This document shows positions 1-11,418 of a stretch of 64,000 nucleotides of DNA, piece after piece (the first letter of the stretch is position 1; every line of letters starts with the position of its first letter). The notes under the pieces were generated by a model, which made no database searches, was not told where the DNA came from, and worked only from the letters and a program-made list of their open reading frames with translations. The stretch spans positions 124,001 to 188,000 of the forward strand of contig JAMWET010001276.1 of the NCBI GenBank assembly GCA_024036415.1, in the 5' to 3' direction. This DNA is from Prochilodus magdalenae. Lineage: Eukaryota; Chordata; Actinopteri; Characiformes; Prochilodontidae. A program made the translations under genes and the position numbers.

Positions 1-913
1 GGGTATAATATTTTGCTATGTTATCTATTGTAGTATGTATTTTTGAATTGGATTGAAATCCGGAAGTTCAGTAAATTATAAAGTGCAAGTTTTGGTGGAT
101 GTGAAAGAATCTGTTGAAAGTGTTCAACATAACTGTTTCAAGGCACCAGCTTTTAATGGGGGAAATGATTAGGTCATTCACAAAAATTATAAAGAGTGAA
201 GCGTGTGTGTGCGTAATAAGCATACTCAGCCTCACTTCTCTGGAAGTCACACCATAAGTTCCTGAAACCATATTATGCCCAACAGCTCTGTTATAGTTAG
301 TCCTTCATAGCTGCTAGTTCTTGTGAACAGAACTTTTCTCATTGCATTGGCACGTCAAGGACAACTACAAGGCTATTTCACAGGCATGTAGCGCATTAGC
401 CTTGATTTCCAGGACAGAGTGCCATGGCAATGGCAATGGCATTTGGCAAATGAGAAGATATTTCTGATATAAGCTTGTGGAATATGGTTGCTGCTGAAGC
501 AAATCAAACAGCTACAGAGACGTGTCGAGGCAGGATTTAATGCCATCACACCTGGAAGAGACAAGCAGTGAGACTAGCAGTACTCCAGTGCATGGTAAAA
601 TTTTGTCTGCCAATGCACAACATATGACTGATGGGATTTGCTTTAGATTTGCATTACTCGGCCAATCCATGCATGAGTATCCCAAATACTAAACGCAGCT
701 CAATTTTAATGTAATAAATAAATGATTCCTAAGCCACACATACAATCCAGTAACCTAGTGCTGAAGCACATCTGCACTAGTCCACTAATATTAACAAAAA
801 TCTGTGCAATAAAATAGAAGCAAACAAGGTAATTTAGCACGGTTACGTTATTACGTTAAATGGTTATGAATATGCTTCTGGTATATGTTTTATGGTAAAT
901 AGTCTAAAGATAA
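1..913. other. Non-coding, AT-rich stretch
   Basis: I see no gene here. The short open frames lack any domain signature or splice context. The only local structure is a small run of GGCAAT units at about 423-447. Confidence 0.6.
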
Positions 914-959
914 GGGGCGTAGTGGGTAACACTGTCATCTCACAGCAAGAAGGGCCTGG
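914..959 (+). repeat. Fragment of a tRNA-derived SINE head
   Basis: The segment reads GTAGTGGGTAACACTGTCAT and then CTCACAGCAAGAAGGGCCTGG. This matches the conserved head of a widespread fish tRNA-derived SINE, whose A-box region is 'GTGGGTAGCACTGTCGCC' followed by 'TCACAGCAAGAAGGTCCTGG'. The same head occurs on the minus strand at about 59100-59146 in this window. The copy stops before the B box, so it is 5'-end only and surely inactive. Confidence 0.6.
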
Positions 960-1801
960 ATAGTAAATAAAAATACTAAATTTGTATTGTGCACACGGTG
1001 ACATCTGGTTCCCATCATTACCACTGTAAATACTTTCTTTCTGTAAATTTCTTTACAGTTAACCATTTTACATCAGTTACTCTAAATGACCTTATGGACA
1101 TCTCAACCATCGACTTATGCAGAATTCCCCTTTGAGGGACCATACTGTTCTGCATATATTGAATGTGTACACTCTGAAATCACAGAATGGACCATTAACT
1201 GTCCAAAGATCAATATGCCTCATGCATGTAAGCATTATTTTAACATTGCAAGTTCTGGTGTCCTTAAATGAACCCTTTAAGAGCTCCGATACATTCAGTT
1301 CTACTCTGATGAACGCATTCCTGGTCATTTGTCTAACTGGATATCTGAAAGGTTTATGACCAGCGGTTTGTTGTGGTGGCAGGTTTATTAGTAGTAGTTA
1401 GCCAGCACTGGAGGTGCCCTTTTTTACATATTCCTTGGAACCTGCCAGTTAAATTCAGTTGAGTTCTATAACACAATAGATGCCTTTTAATCTAATCATT
1501 TACAAATTACACATAGTGCCCAGTGACTGATGAGCCTTTATTCCTTCAAAACAAGATGGCGCACAACTAAATTTAAGTCCAGCAGTGTACCATCAGGGTT
1601 GGACCCCAAGACCCCTAAAGTCTTGTTGTCCCTCTCACTGACACAGTTATACATCCATGTTACAAGAAAAGATGCAATTTCCTGAAAACATGCTTAGCTA
1701 GTTAGCCTCCATGAACGACATGCAGACAGAACTGGCATCCAAATCTCCCATCAGTGCTGCTGTTGTTATCTGATGGTACACCCATCATCAAAAAAAACAA
1801 A
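960..1801. other. Non-coding stretch between repeats
   Basis: No gene is supported. Open frames at 1086-1359 overlap on both strands and look like chance. The sequence is AT-rich with no tandem structure. Confidence 0.5.
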
Positions 1802-2005
1802 CCTGGCTGTCCAATGTCATACTTAGAGACCCAACTTCTTTGTGTGTAGCTCAATGAATATTACCCATATCTGTCTAAATAGATCTATAGAAAATAGATT
1901 TTATTGTTTCTGATAACCTTTACCTTCCTTCCCAATAGCACTGCAATCCGACACTTTCTTCTAAACTATTCCTTTGATGATGAGTGCATATAGTTAATGT
2001 TTTTT
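1802..2005 (+). repeat. Dispersed repeat, copy A (pairs with 53255-53422)
   Basis: About 190 bp align by eye, in the same orientation, with 53255-53422. Shared landmarks in the same order are 'CCAATG-CATACT-AG', 'CTT CT-TGTGTAGCT-AAT-AATATT', 'CCATAT', 'CTTCCCAATAGC', 'TGCAATC' and 'TTGATGATGAGTG'. At the other copy the repeat follows directly on a Tc1-like transposase tail. The repeat is therefore probably the 3' non-coding end of that transposon family. No coding part survives here. Boundaries are approximate. Confidence 0.6.
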
Positions 2006-2023
2006 ATTTGTACAATATTATAA

Positions 2024-2345
2024 TAGCCACCAACAACCACCTAGCAACACCCTAACAACCACCTGGGATTCCTTAGAAACCAAATAGCAACACCATCTGG
2101 GGTACCATACTAACCACTTAACAACACATCATCCACCACAGTATTGTTATACACAATATTGATGGTATGCAATTCCTCTTTTAATATTATTATTCTGTAG
2201 CCATGTAGGATATCATCAGCAATCACCTAACAACCCACTAGCAACCACCTGTGATACCATAACAGCCGTTTAACAACACTTTAGCAACCATTAGGGATTT
2301 CATGGCATCACCATAGCAACCATCCGGAATGTAGTAGTAACCAAC
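2024..2345. repeat. AC-rich minisatellite of CTAGCAACCA-type units
   Basis: Two blocks (about 2024-2130 and 2208-2345) consist of degenerate 10-11-bp units such as 'CTAGCAACAC', 'CTAACAACCA' and 'TAACAGCCGT'. Phrases of the form 'CACCTGGGAT' and 'GATACCAT' recur every 45-60 bp, so a higher-order period seems likely. An AT-rich spacer of about 75 bp separates the blocks. Repeats of this kind are dispersed in otophysan fish genomes. Array length and period were judged by eye. Confidence 0.65.
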
Positions 2346-2439
2346 AACTATTTAAGAAAAACATCTGGGGTTATGTTGTCACATAAATAATAATACCCAC
2401 CACTGTACTCATTCAGCAGCAGAGCAGCTGCTTTATTCA

Positions 2440-2625
2440 AATGAAAGCGGCGCGTACAGCCTGCGTTTAGCGCTGCTGCAGAGTGTGAAGGGAGCGAAGT
2501 CAGGCTGAGGTGTCTTCTTCGGGCTCCACTCGCCGCTGAAGGTGCAGAGCCGCCGTCTCGTGACGTCAGAGAGGGGACGCGATGCGCGTGCGGCGCTGGA
2601 GCACATGGAAGAGCGCGAGGGTGAG
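2440..2625 (+). promoter_or_regulatory. CpG-island-like candidate promoter
   Basis: About 20 CpG dinucleotides fall within roughly 180 bp, in a window where CpG is otherwise scarce. The cluster includes runs such as GCGCGT and GATGCGCGTGCGGCGC. A perfect CRE palindrome lies inside it (2561-2568), and a good splice donor (AGG|GTGAGA) follows at 2621. Dense unmethylated-looking CpG with a CRE and a donor immediately downstream is the usual picture of a vertebrate promoter and first exon reading rightwards. There is no TATA box. A bidirectional promoter is possible. No transcript evidence is available here. Confidence 0.5.
2561..2568. promoter_or_regulatory. Full CRE palindrome TGACGTCA
   Basis: This is a perfect 8-bp cAMP response element, the CREB/ATF family site. 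It lies in the CpG cluster about 20 bp upstream of the first candidate ATG (2582). CREs in CpG islands close to transcription starts are the ones most often occupied in vertebrates, so its position supports a real promoter. Confidence 0.5.
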
Positions 2626-2816
2626 ATTTAGCAGAGCTGCTAACGCTAAATGCTCTTGGTTGAAAAAAATAATATTTTACAGTCCTGGAGGTGGACAAGC
2701 TGGGGCGTTTTTGAAGACGGCTAAGCGGAATGGGGTGTTTTTTTTTTCGTCAGAGCGACTTGAACGAGGAGGAAACGACCAAGCTCACAGCTGAGAATGC
2801 GTGCCTCTTCTCACAG
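2582..2816 (+). other. Candidate first exons, gene unknown
   Basis: Exon 1 would end at 2620 (AGG|GTGAGA). With the ATG at 2582 it codes MRVRRWSTWKSAR and ends in phase 0. A polypyrimidine tract plus CAG ends at 2753. The following 63 nt (2754-2816) stay open in phase 0, starting SDLNEEET and ending CLFSQ, and stop at a donor CAG|GTGTGT. Alternatives exist. An ATG at 2605 gives MEERE in another phase. An acceptor at 2682 would join it to VLEVDKLGRF and then a stop. I do not recognise the protein. A 21-codon open exon is weak evidence by itself; the splice sites and CpG context are the main support. Confidence 0.3.
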
Positions 2817-3275
2817 GTGTGTGAAGTTGTGTTTTTATGGACCAAGAAAATCTGTATAGGTTTGTGACATGTAACATGTCCGACATTTATTAGCAAATGG
2901 TCTTTTAAAGCTGCTAGAATGTAAAATGTTTGACAAACAAAGTTAGCATTTAGTCTTCATTCCGAGCAGTGTGTTATTACTGTACTTTCTGTTTATCTAT
3001 CGGTACCTAGTCGCCTATTTTCACCGTATAGTCGTTAATTTGTCTCCCTGTGAGGTAAATTTACACTCAACAATTTTTATTTCACTTTGTTATGCTGGAG
3101 CAATTGTGAAACTTTTGTACTAACAGAGCTCCTTTCACACACATTAAGCACATAGACTTAGAGACACCCAGGTCAGAGAAGACCGTAGTAGTAACATTAG
3201 ACACACTTCCTCTGTATGTTTATAAACTTGAGTCAGTAAACCTGATTAGCTGTTTTCTGTATCACCTTCAGCCCT

Positions 3276-3277
<2 letters not shown>

Positions 3278-3335
<58 letters not shown>
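3278..3335. repeat. (TG)29 microsatellite
   Basis: An uninterrupted TG/GT run of about 58 bp. Runs of this length are usually polymorphic and can adopt Z-DNA. Confidence 0.95.
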
Positions 3336-3338
<3 letters not shown>

Positions 3339-6300
3339 ACTTCACAAGTTAATGTAACAAGGTGGTCTATCAAAAGATACAGAGATTTAAAGGGGATTTA
3401 CAAGGTCTACGTAAGCACTCGGCACATTGTCCCCTCTTCCTTCTGGCAGTGAGTGATGTCATCATCCTGTGTTGGTAGCTGTCACCCAAACAGAGCTCTG
3501 GATATTTGGGAACTATACCCTTCTCATTACCACAGAGCTGCTTTACAGCTCTTTTAAATAAAGGAAAACCTGAGCTTGACCTTTGTGTGGCCCTAAAATG
3601 AACTCTCGGATGCAAAGCCATTCCATGCCAATAACCGCTCCCCTGAGTGCATGCTTGGCTCTCTCAAGTAGTGAAGGGTTCCAGCCTGTCCGGTTGCACT
3701 GTCACCATGATTTATCATAGATAGCGTGGCTTGTTCACTGCAGTCGCACAAAGCCACCCGTTTCAATTAAGACCACAGTGTCCAATTGAGGTCAAGGTCT
3801 ACAGTGGGCGTCATGCGGAAACAGAGGTCATCATTGGTGACCAGGGGTCGAAGTGAAGGATAACGTGCCTAGAGGGGCATAGTCGTGCAGTTGTGGACAT
3901 GTCATTTGTCTCACACGGGTAGCAAGCCCAGACATCATCATTCACTGGCTGGGATGCACCTCAGGGAGCCTTTGGCAGCTGGTCGAGCAGATAGAAGTGA
4001 TTGCTACAGCAGCATGGTTGAATTAGTTTTGATTAGAGGAGCGTGAACGCTGAACTGAGCATGCTGGATGGTGATGTGTTGAACTTAATGGTCCAGGCAG
4101 TGTTTCAGTTCCCTCATGGGCCATGGACATAAATTAGTTATATGGGTTGTTTGGTTCAGGAGATCATTTCAAGATGCTCAGTCAGCTCCTGGGTCTCATA
4201 TGGTCATTCTGTAAGTTTTGGCTCGTATGTTGCATGCAATGTCAGGTTTAGGTCATTTGAGCTTACAGGTGAAACTGCTAGGTAAGATAAAGGTCAGACT
4301 AGTATGACCAGCGTACAGACCAAACAGAGGTTCCTTCTTGGCAGTGTGGCCCAGAAATGTCTATATTTAACTATGTGAGTGTCATCAGTGAGAATGACCT
4401 GGAGTTGCTCCTGTTAGTGTCAACAGCTCCTCATGCCTACTGTGACTCTGACATGGTGCTAATGTCACTCCGGCTCATCCTGTTCCCTTGTCTGAGGGGT
4501 CTAAAGAGCCATTGGCAACCTCCCAAATACTGAGAACTGTAGCTAGCTTTCTCTCTGTGTCTGCTGTAATAAGCAGAGAATCTGGAGAAAAAAGTGAGAC
4601 TCTCTACTATTCATGGCACAAAAAGAAAATTCTGTACAGTGCTTTGCTTTATATCCTGAAAGTCCTGTAATGTAGCTTCACAATTCTCTTGGGTCTTTCA
4701 ACTTTGCTGAAGTGTAATGATGAAAGTGTTATTTCACTGACTTGTGATGTTCTTGTGCTTCAGGGTTCTTATCTTATCCAAAGTGTAAAAGTCACCCACA
4801 GAGATCAAAACATCTTTTGTAAGGTTGATAAGCTCTGCAAAATATATTTCCCCTTTTTTCTGTGAGCTGACATGCAAAAGGAGGCCCGAAAACTATTAGC
4901 AAATAACAATGAATAAAGTAAGAATCTCACGAAGCATTTGTCTCTTCAGATGCGACAAAACCACTGTGATCAGTAACACACTCAGCATCTCAGTCCAAAA
5001 TGAGGTCAAATACACACTTTCCTTTGTTGTCACAGGTCTGAGTCACCCAATTATGAGGTCATTTATCCAAGTATACAGCCTGTGTTTGCTAACAGCTTTC
5101 ATGAAAAGCAAGAAAACTACTTTAGCCTCAAAGGTAATGTTTCATCTTTAATCAATGGGGAAAGGAAAAACTCAAAACCCAGTTTCCACCCCGTTGTTAT
5201 GAATCATCCAGATTGAATCATTGTTGATTATGGGACAGTATTCACTCGTCATGGCTGTCCGTAACAGCAGCCTTGAGAGCATAGAGGAGAAATATCTTGC
5301 CGTGTCCGTTCATGTGCTCAAGATGAGTAACCAAAGGCTGACCGCTCTTTTAGCCAAAGCCCCGCAACTCCTCAGGGAGGCTTGAATTGCTCCGAAGGCC
5401 CTTTTGCATAAGAGAGAGGGATATGGGCTGCCATCTGGAGCAAGCGATACTATCGCTACTGGTTCCTGTCATTTAAAGTGTTTGGTCTCTGCTGTGTCTC
5501 TCTCCTTCTTTATGGCTCGAATGATGTCGTTTGAAGAAGGCTGTTTTATCCTCTTCAGCTATAAGTTCATGCTTCTAGTCCTTTACCAGCATTGGGGACC
5601 ACTGTGACATCATTGTAGCGCTTGTATCCATGCATCTGTGACTGTGTGTGTTGAAGAGTAGAATGTCACTGGTGTTCTACCAGGCACACACGTTGACATG
5701 TAGACACAACACAGCCAAAGTCAATGAATTATTAAACTGGAGACATACTAGGGAGTTGGTGAACAAAGAATCAGCCCAAGTCACATCCCGAATGTGAAAT
5801 CCAATACAGCAGAGGCTCTTAATGTTCAGAGGAACACAGCTTCTGGTGATCCTGTTACATCTGGAAACAGGTGGACAAAATTGCTGGTGGTTCTTTCTGC
5901 CTGCATCTAGATTTCTCTCATTTGTCAGATATTTTGACAATGTCATTCTTTAAAAAAAAAAATTCTCCCAAGTTCAGCTGCCTTTGAAACTGACTTGTGG
6001 TGGCATTGATACCTCTGTCATTACTCTAAGCCCTATTGTTTACACCAAGGATCACTGTGGTTGACCAGCAAACGAACCACCGAGGAAGCGAGAGTTCACA
6101 CGTCAGACACCCTTGGAGGTATGTAAAGGCAACGTGAACGGGCTTTTAGGTTATTTGCCAAGTGTCCCCTTGTCTGAGGGCGATAGTGCCGATTAGAGAG
6201 GTGTTAGTTTAGCCCAACTGGCAGGGGGCTTCCTGGAACAGATGGGGCTGTAGGGGGAGGAGAAGTGTCCTGCTACCAACTAGTATTGATTCCCCTTTCA

Positions 6301-7840
6301 CTCTTGCATTGCAAAGTTACAGAACAGATGCCGGCACAGATCCTCTCCCTGTGATTAAGCACTGAAGGGTGTTGTCACCAGCCGGGCGAAGGTCAAGAGC
6401 TCAAGAGGTGGCAGATAAAATGAATCCAGTACCAAACAATACAGCAGCTTAAAAAATGTGGAGCACACAGCGAACCTGACTCTGCTAATCATCTGAACAT
6501 GTTAAGTGGGGTGTCGTTAGTCACTCAATCACTGGGCTGCATGCCATTGTGAAGACAGCATTCTATAGTTTAGAAGTACAACTTTGACTAATTTCTTAGT
6601 ACTATAAATACAATGTTGGTGTTAAAGAAAACGGAGCATGCCTGTTGTCTGTTCTGAGTGCTTTTTTTTTTCTAACCTTGGGTGTTAAAACAATAACCCT
6701 GACTTTATTAAACCAGTAATTGAAGGCCAATAGAGAAGCAACAGGTGAGAGAAATTAAAAACAGTTGTAAAAACAATCCTTCCCTCTTGCCTTCCCTCCA
6801 CCAGGAAGTGCCAAAAAGTGATCGAATTTTCTGAAGGCTAAATCTAATCACAGTTCCGTGAATTATTAATGAATTGTAAAATGCCCAAAATAGCCCACCT
6901 AAAGTCAAATGGTCAGTCACGTTTGATTAGTGTAGTCATAGAATGTTTACTGTTCATAATTATATGAATTACATAAGTATTTTTTTAATAACTCTGTATT
7001 AATTCTATTCATAGTTTCAGCAGCCTACAGAACATGTTCATAAGACCCTTAATTAAATATGAATGCTATTTGATGTTCTTTGTGGATGTGGTTGCAGCTA
7101 AATGTTGCTTCAGGCCAAAATTGTAGGCATAATGGCATTATTACATTTGAAGTGTAGCAAGAGGAACCAGCAATCTGCACTCATTATTGGTGCCCTGAGG
7201 AACTCTGACTGGGCTGACTCTGTAGTAGCTTCCTAAACGGAGAGCTCCTCTCGCAATTAGGCACTCTGGAGAGCAGGGCGGATGCTTCAAAGAGAAAGAG
7301 CAAGCCAGATCAATTATGACAGATCACTAATGGATCTAAACTGATAAACTGAGGACATCCTGCTTTGTGGGCTTTTCTGTCTGCTGTGTGGAGTAGGAGC
7401 GGATGGGATAGGAAGATGGAGAGAGGTACAGAATTTGATGTACAATGTTTTTGTTTTTAAACATAGCATGCGATGGTTAAGTATTTGTGTAAGCATTTTA
7501 TTTGGTAAAATAATGTTGTTATAAGCAGGCACGTTATATTTTTCTGGAAACATTTAATCTGACCAGACGTTGCTCAGAAAACCTTATAAGAGAACGGTAA
7601 AATGTCATTATATCTGTGTGCAGGAAATGACAACAGATTTTTTTGAATGGTAGAGCTGTTGCCCAGTTAGACAGAACCCCTGCCCCCCCTCTCCCCATAC
7701 CAAAACACACACAATGCCCTCCCTTTTTTTCTCTTTTTCCTTTTGTAAGAAACACTTGCATTCTCTTGTGGTCTTTACGAGCCAAAGTTCCGCCAAATTT
7801 GCTCTGGGGTGGAGCTGCCATCTATTTCAGTAAGTAGGCT
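3336..7840. other. Non-coding, probably intronic or intergenic
   Basis: I find no coding signature. The content is unique-looking sequence with short homopolymers (A tract near 5950, T tract near 6661). Open frames up to about 95 codons occur on both strands, for example 7534-7837, but overlap one another in opposite directions and are low-complexity. I regard them as chance. Confidence 0.5.
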
Positions 7841-7847
7841 CCTTGTG

Positions 7848-7861
7848 CCAGCAGATGGTCA
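7848..7861 (+). promoter_or_regulatory. CTCF-like motif
   Basis: CCAGCAGATGGTCA matches the CTCF core consensus CCASYAGRKGGCRS over its first 11 positions. A second imperfect match (TAGATGGCAG on the minus strand) lies about 25 bp upstream, near 7817. Both are pattern matches only. Confidence 0.25.
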
Positions 7862-7878
7862 TTGTGTTGTACCCATAG

Positions 7879-8073
7879 AGACGTGTATTTCTGCAACAGC
7901 TGATTTACCTCTGGGGAAAGCCAGGCTCCAGCAGCTACTGCCAGATCACTGTGAGTTTTCCTGATGCTTCATATTACTCAGGATTCTTGGAGCCAGATGA
8001 TGCACGCCTTTCATTTGGAAGGCTTGATCTGGTAAGGCACACGCTTTATCCTGCATGGGAGTGGTGCATTTAG
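7879..8073 (+). other. Open frame with exon-like splice signals
   Basis: A 64-codon frame without ATG runs from the TAG at 7876 to a stop at 8071. It includes SYCQITVSFPDASYYSGFLE and then PDDARLSFGRLDL. Inside it, a clean acceptor (TATTACTCAG, ending 7981) and a donor (CTG|GTAAGG, 8032) bound a 50-nt segment (7982-8031). That segment is open in this frame and in one other. A second donor, GTGAGT, lies at 7951. I recognise no domain. It could be a real small exon, a pseudo-exon or a conserved non-coding element. Confidence 0.22.
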
Positions 8074-9475
8074 CTTCAATTTCCCTCCACCCCTTCTGGG
8101 ATTAACTCCCCAACGTGGATGCCGGGAAATCAAGGAACTCCTCTCTCAAACATTTTCAGTCTCATTCCAGCTGTAATTCCACATGATGGACGCTGTGACC
8201 AAAAGACGGACTTCAGAGTTCACGTTTATGTCGCGGTGGAGTTTGCAGCTCTAAGTGTGAGCTGAGAGAAATGTTTATGCAAGTCAATGTCTGTTTAAAA
8301 GTCGAGGGAGGCGACACTCCTCCTCAGACCCATGAAGCCGACATAACAAGCATGTAGAAATCAGTACAACACTGCTTTAGGCTCCTGAACTTGCCCACTG
8401 TTTCTCCAGGGAGGACTTAAGTGAAGCTCCATTTTATTTTGGCTCTAGAGATGAAGCACTTAGGCAATAATGTTTTTTGGGGAAGTATGATATTGCATTT
8501 CTGTCAAAGTTTTTTGGCTGGTCTGCTGGTAATGAACTCATCAGTAGTAGAGTTAGTGGGTATGACTAATTGCTTAATGCATTTCTGTAATTGTTGCCTA
8601 ACGGAGTAACACCATAGCATACGATATTGTGGGCATTTAATGAGCTGTGTTTCTTCTTACATGGAAATAGCTGACTTGTCCTTCTATGTGTTGCAGGAGG
8701 GATGTCTGACAATATACCTGTCTACATTGACTGACTGCAGCTGTGGAAAGAAAAGCACCTCCATTCTTGGTATGGTTCCATGTTTTAGCAGGCATCTATT
8801 GCTTGTGCTTCATACTTCAGTGGAGAGCTACTGATTGAAGAATGTCAATGCCTTTGCTGACAGTTCTACAACTAATACAGTTTTGCTACAGTCTGTGAAG
8901 CCTATTTTCATGATAACAAAGGTTTTCACTCAACATCTGCTTATGTTAATGTTGGCCACATGCACATGTAAGCTAAGTAAACACAAAACTCCTTCTCTTC
9001 GTTGAAATCAAAACATTTTGATTTCCCTTCGTAGAAAGCATTTTTTTTAAACTCTGGAGTTCTGGATTCCACAGTTTTTCATATTATGTAATCTAATTGA
9101 AAACAGCTTGTGTTTAAAAATATCCCAGAGTTGAAGGCAGGGAAACGCCCTTCAGCCAGAGAAAAATAGGAGGGAGAAACCAAACTTCCCATAAATTGTT
9201 TAGTCAGTCTTTTTATTCACGTAGTTTTGTGTAAGCACAGTGATCTCACTGGATTCACAAGTAGAAGCTAGTAGAAGCTTTGTACTGCTGTAAAAATGTA
9301 GCCTCACTATCTCTACTTATGCCTTATTATGGGTGCAGTGTTGCCGTCCTTTTCTCTTGATCACTCTTTCCAAGCATGACACAGTGATTTAATTATCTCT
9401 CGCTCCGTCCTTTCCTTGCAGCCTGCATGCATTACCCACATTCTCTCTCTCTCTGCCTCTCACCCTCTCTGCCTC

Positions 9476-9486
9476 TGCTGAGTCAC
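9476..9486 (+). promoter_or_regulatory. NF-E2/MARE half-palindrome TGCTGAGTCAC
   Basis: This matches the classical NF-E2 site, a Maf half-site GC plus an AP-1 core, bound by CNC-bZIP and small Maf dimers. It follows a short CT-rich tract (about 9451-9475). Extended matches of this kind are much rarer by chance than bare AP-1 sites. Confidence 0.35.
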
Positions 9487-11288
9487 AGTGTGTATTTTCA
9501 GATGTGGAATTTATGATAGTGGCAGTACAACTGGGTCCTTGCTACTCATGTGGCCTGTCATGACAGTCAAGTTACTAGAGTAGAGCTCTAAAAGGGGGGC
9601 GTTTGTCACTCTCATTAGTGAGTTGCATTCAGCCAGAGTCCAAACTAGGACAGAGTCCCAAGAGACGCAGTGGCTATTCTGGATCTGCAGTCTGTAATGT
9701 ACACACGGACTCTGCCAGATGTCTTAAAATACTTCTCCCTCCTTTGCTCACTCTCCTTCTAGATCACTCCATGTGCCGTGGCAGTTTCTCCAGCAGTCAG
9801 GGCAGTGAGTTCATATGCTGTTTTTGGTCAGTGCAGTGAGAGTGTCTGACTCTGCCTATACTATATTCGTTCCTTTCTCATTTTTTTTCTTCTTCAGTGT
9901 TTTTAGCCCTGTCAGACTTAATGTCTTTCCAGCAAAATGTCCCTAATGCCACCTTTCAGCTCTTTTATATATGCTGCCAAAGTATTTGTGACACATGTAA
10001 CCATGTTAGGCATTGTAAAACATATCAACAAAAGAAATAGGAAATTCCCATGTATACAGCGTTTTCAGGGCCCTTGCTGTGTAGTATATTCCTATTCATG
10101 TGTTTTCTTGAGCGAAAAGGTGACATGATGATATTATTTTATTTTCTGTTGATAAAAGTAGATTTTGTGGTGGAAAGCTCATACTGAATGATAAATCAGC
10201 AGCTTTCCAAATAATTCTGTATGACTTCTGTATGAGCCACTGGAGTGAAGAGGTATGGGTAAATGGAAAGTTTCGTCTACTTGATAATTAGAGTGAGCAC
10301 TTAACGCTTCAACACACCTGACATCATGCCGGCCTGTGAATAGTTGAATGAACCTTTATTTTTTTTTATTTTGTCTAAATTGTAACCCATAGCGTCACCA
10401 AATATATTGGCAGAGCTTAGTCTGCAAAATACCCCGTAATATTTGTGGTCCTATGTTGTCTGACTGGTCCAGTGTTGGTAAATTATGTTGTTGGGGTTTT
10501 TTTGGTTTTTGGCAGGTCTTCCACACATTAACTGTGAGCTTTCCCATCCCCTCTCATCCGCTCTTCTCTGTTTGAGAAAGAAGTCGCGGTTCACTCTTTC
10601 CACTTGGTAAAACTGTGCAAGCTAAATGTGCTATGGCATTGTAGTTTTTCAGAGGTACTCCAGGAATAGATACAGTTGCTACGACCAATGTGGCAGCTCA
10701 TGTTAGGATATTAAAGAAAGAAGGTCACTGATTGGTGGGCCCATTTGAATTTAGATTTTAAAACATTTGGGGAGTGCAAGAGGGTAAATAGGAGGTCCCC
10801 CCCATGAAGTCCTTTTCACATAAGAGCTGACTGACATGAGGATCCACACGTCTACAGTATTAGGCAAAATCATGGAAAGCAGTTGGGAAATAACTTTTTA
10901 GATGTAGCCCATGGCGATTCCTAATTTCTTTAAAATATTTCTAGGTACCAATTTTTTAATATTGAAGTCTGTTCCTTATGTTTCACTTTACAATAATAGA
11001 AGCCTCCTATTGTGACAACAGTGACGGTCACTGTTTTTGTGATACCAGTGAATGGGCAATCAAACCTTCATTCTTCTCTGGATAGTGTTATCCAAAGTGC
11101 TGTTCAACTTCTGATATAAGGGTAGGGATCATGATATGAAATGTTGATGTAGTTTACCATAATGGATTGGTTGAATTGTCTTTTCTATGAAACTAATTTG
11201 TTTAATGATCTGACCTGCGGTATTTACTGCTTTATCATGCATTAATTTACAAAGACCGGTCTGGCTCTAAATCAGTTTATTGCTCGTG
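9487..11288. other. Non-coding stretch
   Basis: No supported gene. The sequence is AT-rich, with a T-rich run near 10350 and an isolated 'TACAGTATTAGGCAAAA' at about 10853 that resembles a Tc1-type terminus but has no partner I can find. Confidence 0.45.
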
Positions 11289-11318
11289 TCTTTCAGGGTC
11301 TTTCAGGGTTTTTCAGGG
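11289..11318 (+). repeat. Triple 10-bp direct repeat, TCTTTCAGGG-like
   Basis: Three consecutive copies (11289-11298, 11299-11308, 11309-11318) of TCTTTCAGGG, the third with TTTTTCAGGG. Each copy is also a splice-acceptor-like sequence (TTTCAG|GG), so three potential acceptors sit 10 nt apart. Confidence 0.8.
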
Positions 11319-11380
11319 TCCAAGATGAGTTCAGTGGAATTCCTTGTAATGTGCTTTGGGTGTACTGTGCAAAAGTTTGG

Positions 11381-11385
11381 GTATA

Positions 11386-11418
<33 letters not shown>
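11381..11418. repeat. (GT)n-(TA)n compound microsatellite
   Basis: A short GT run passes directly into an alternating TA run of about 24 bp, ending at 11418. Confidence 0.9.

Noticed and set aside
1551..1564. YY1-like AAGATGGCG
   Set aside because: A lone 9-bp match in AT-rich sequence with no promoter context.
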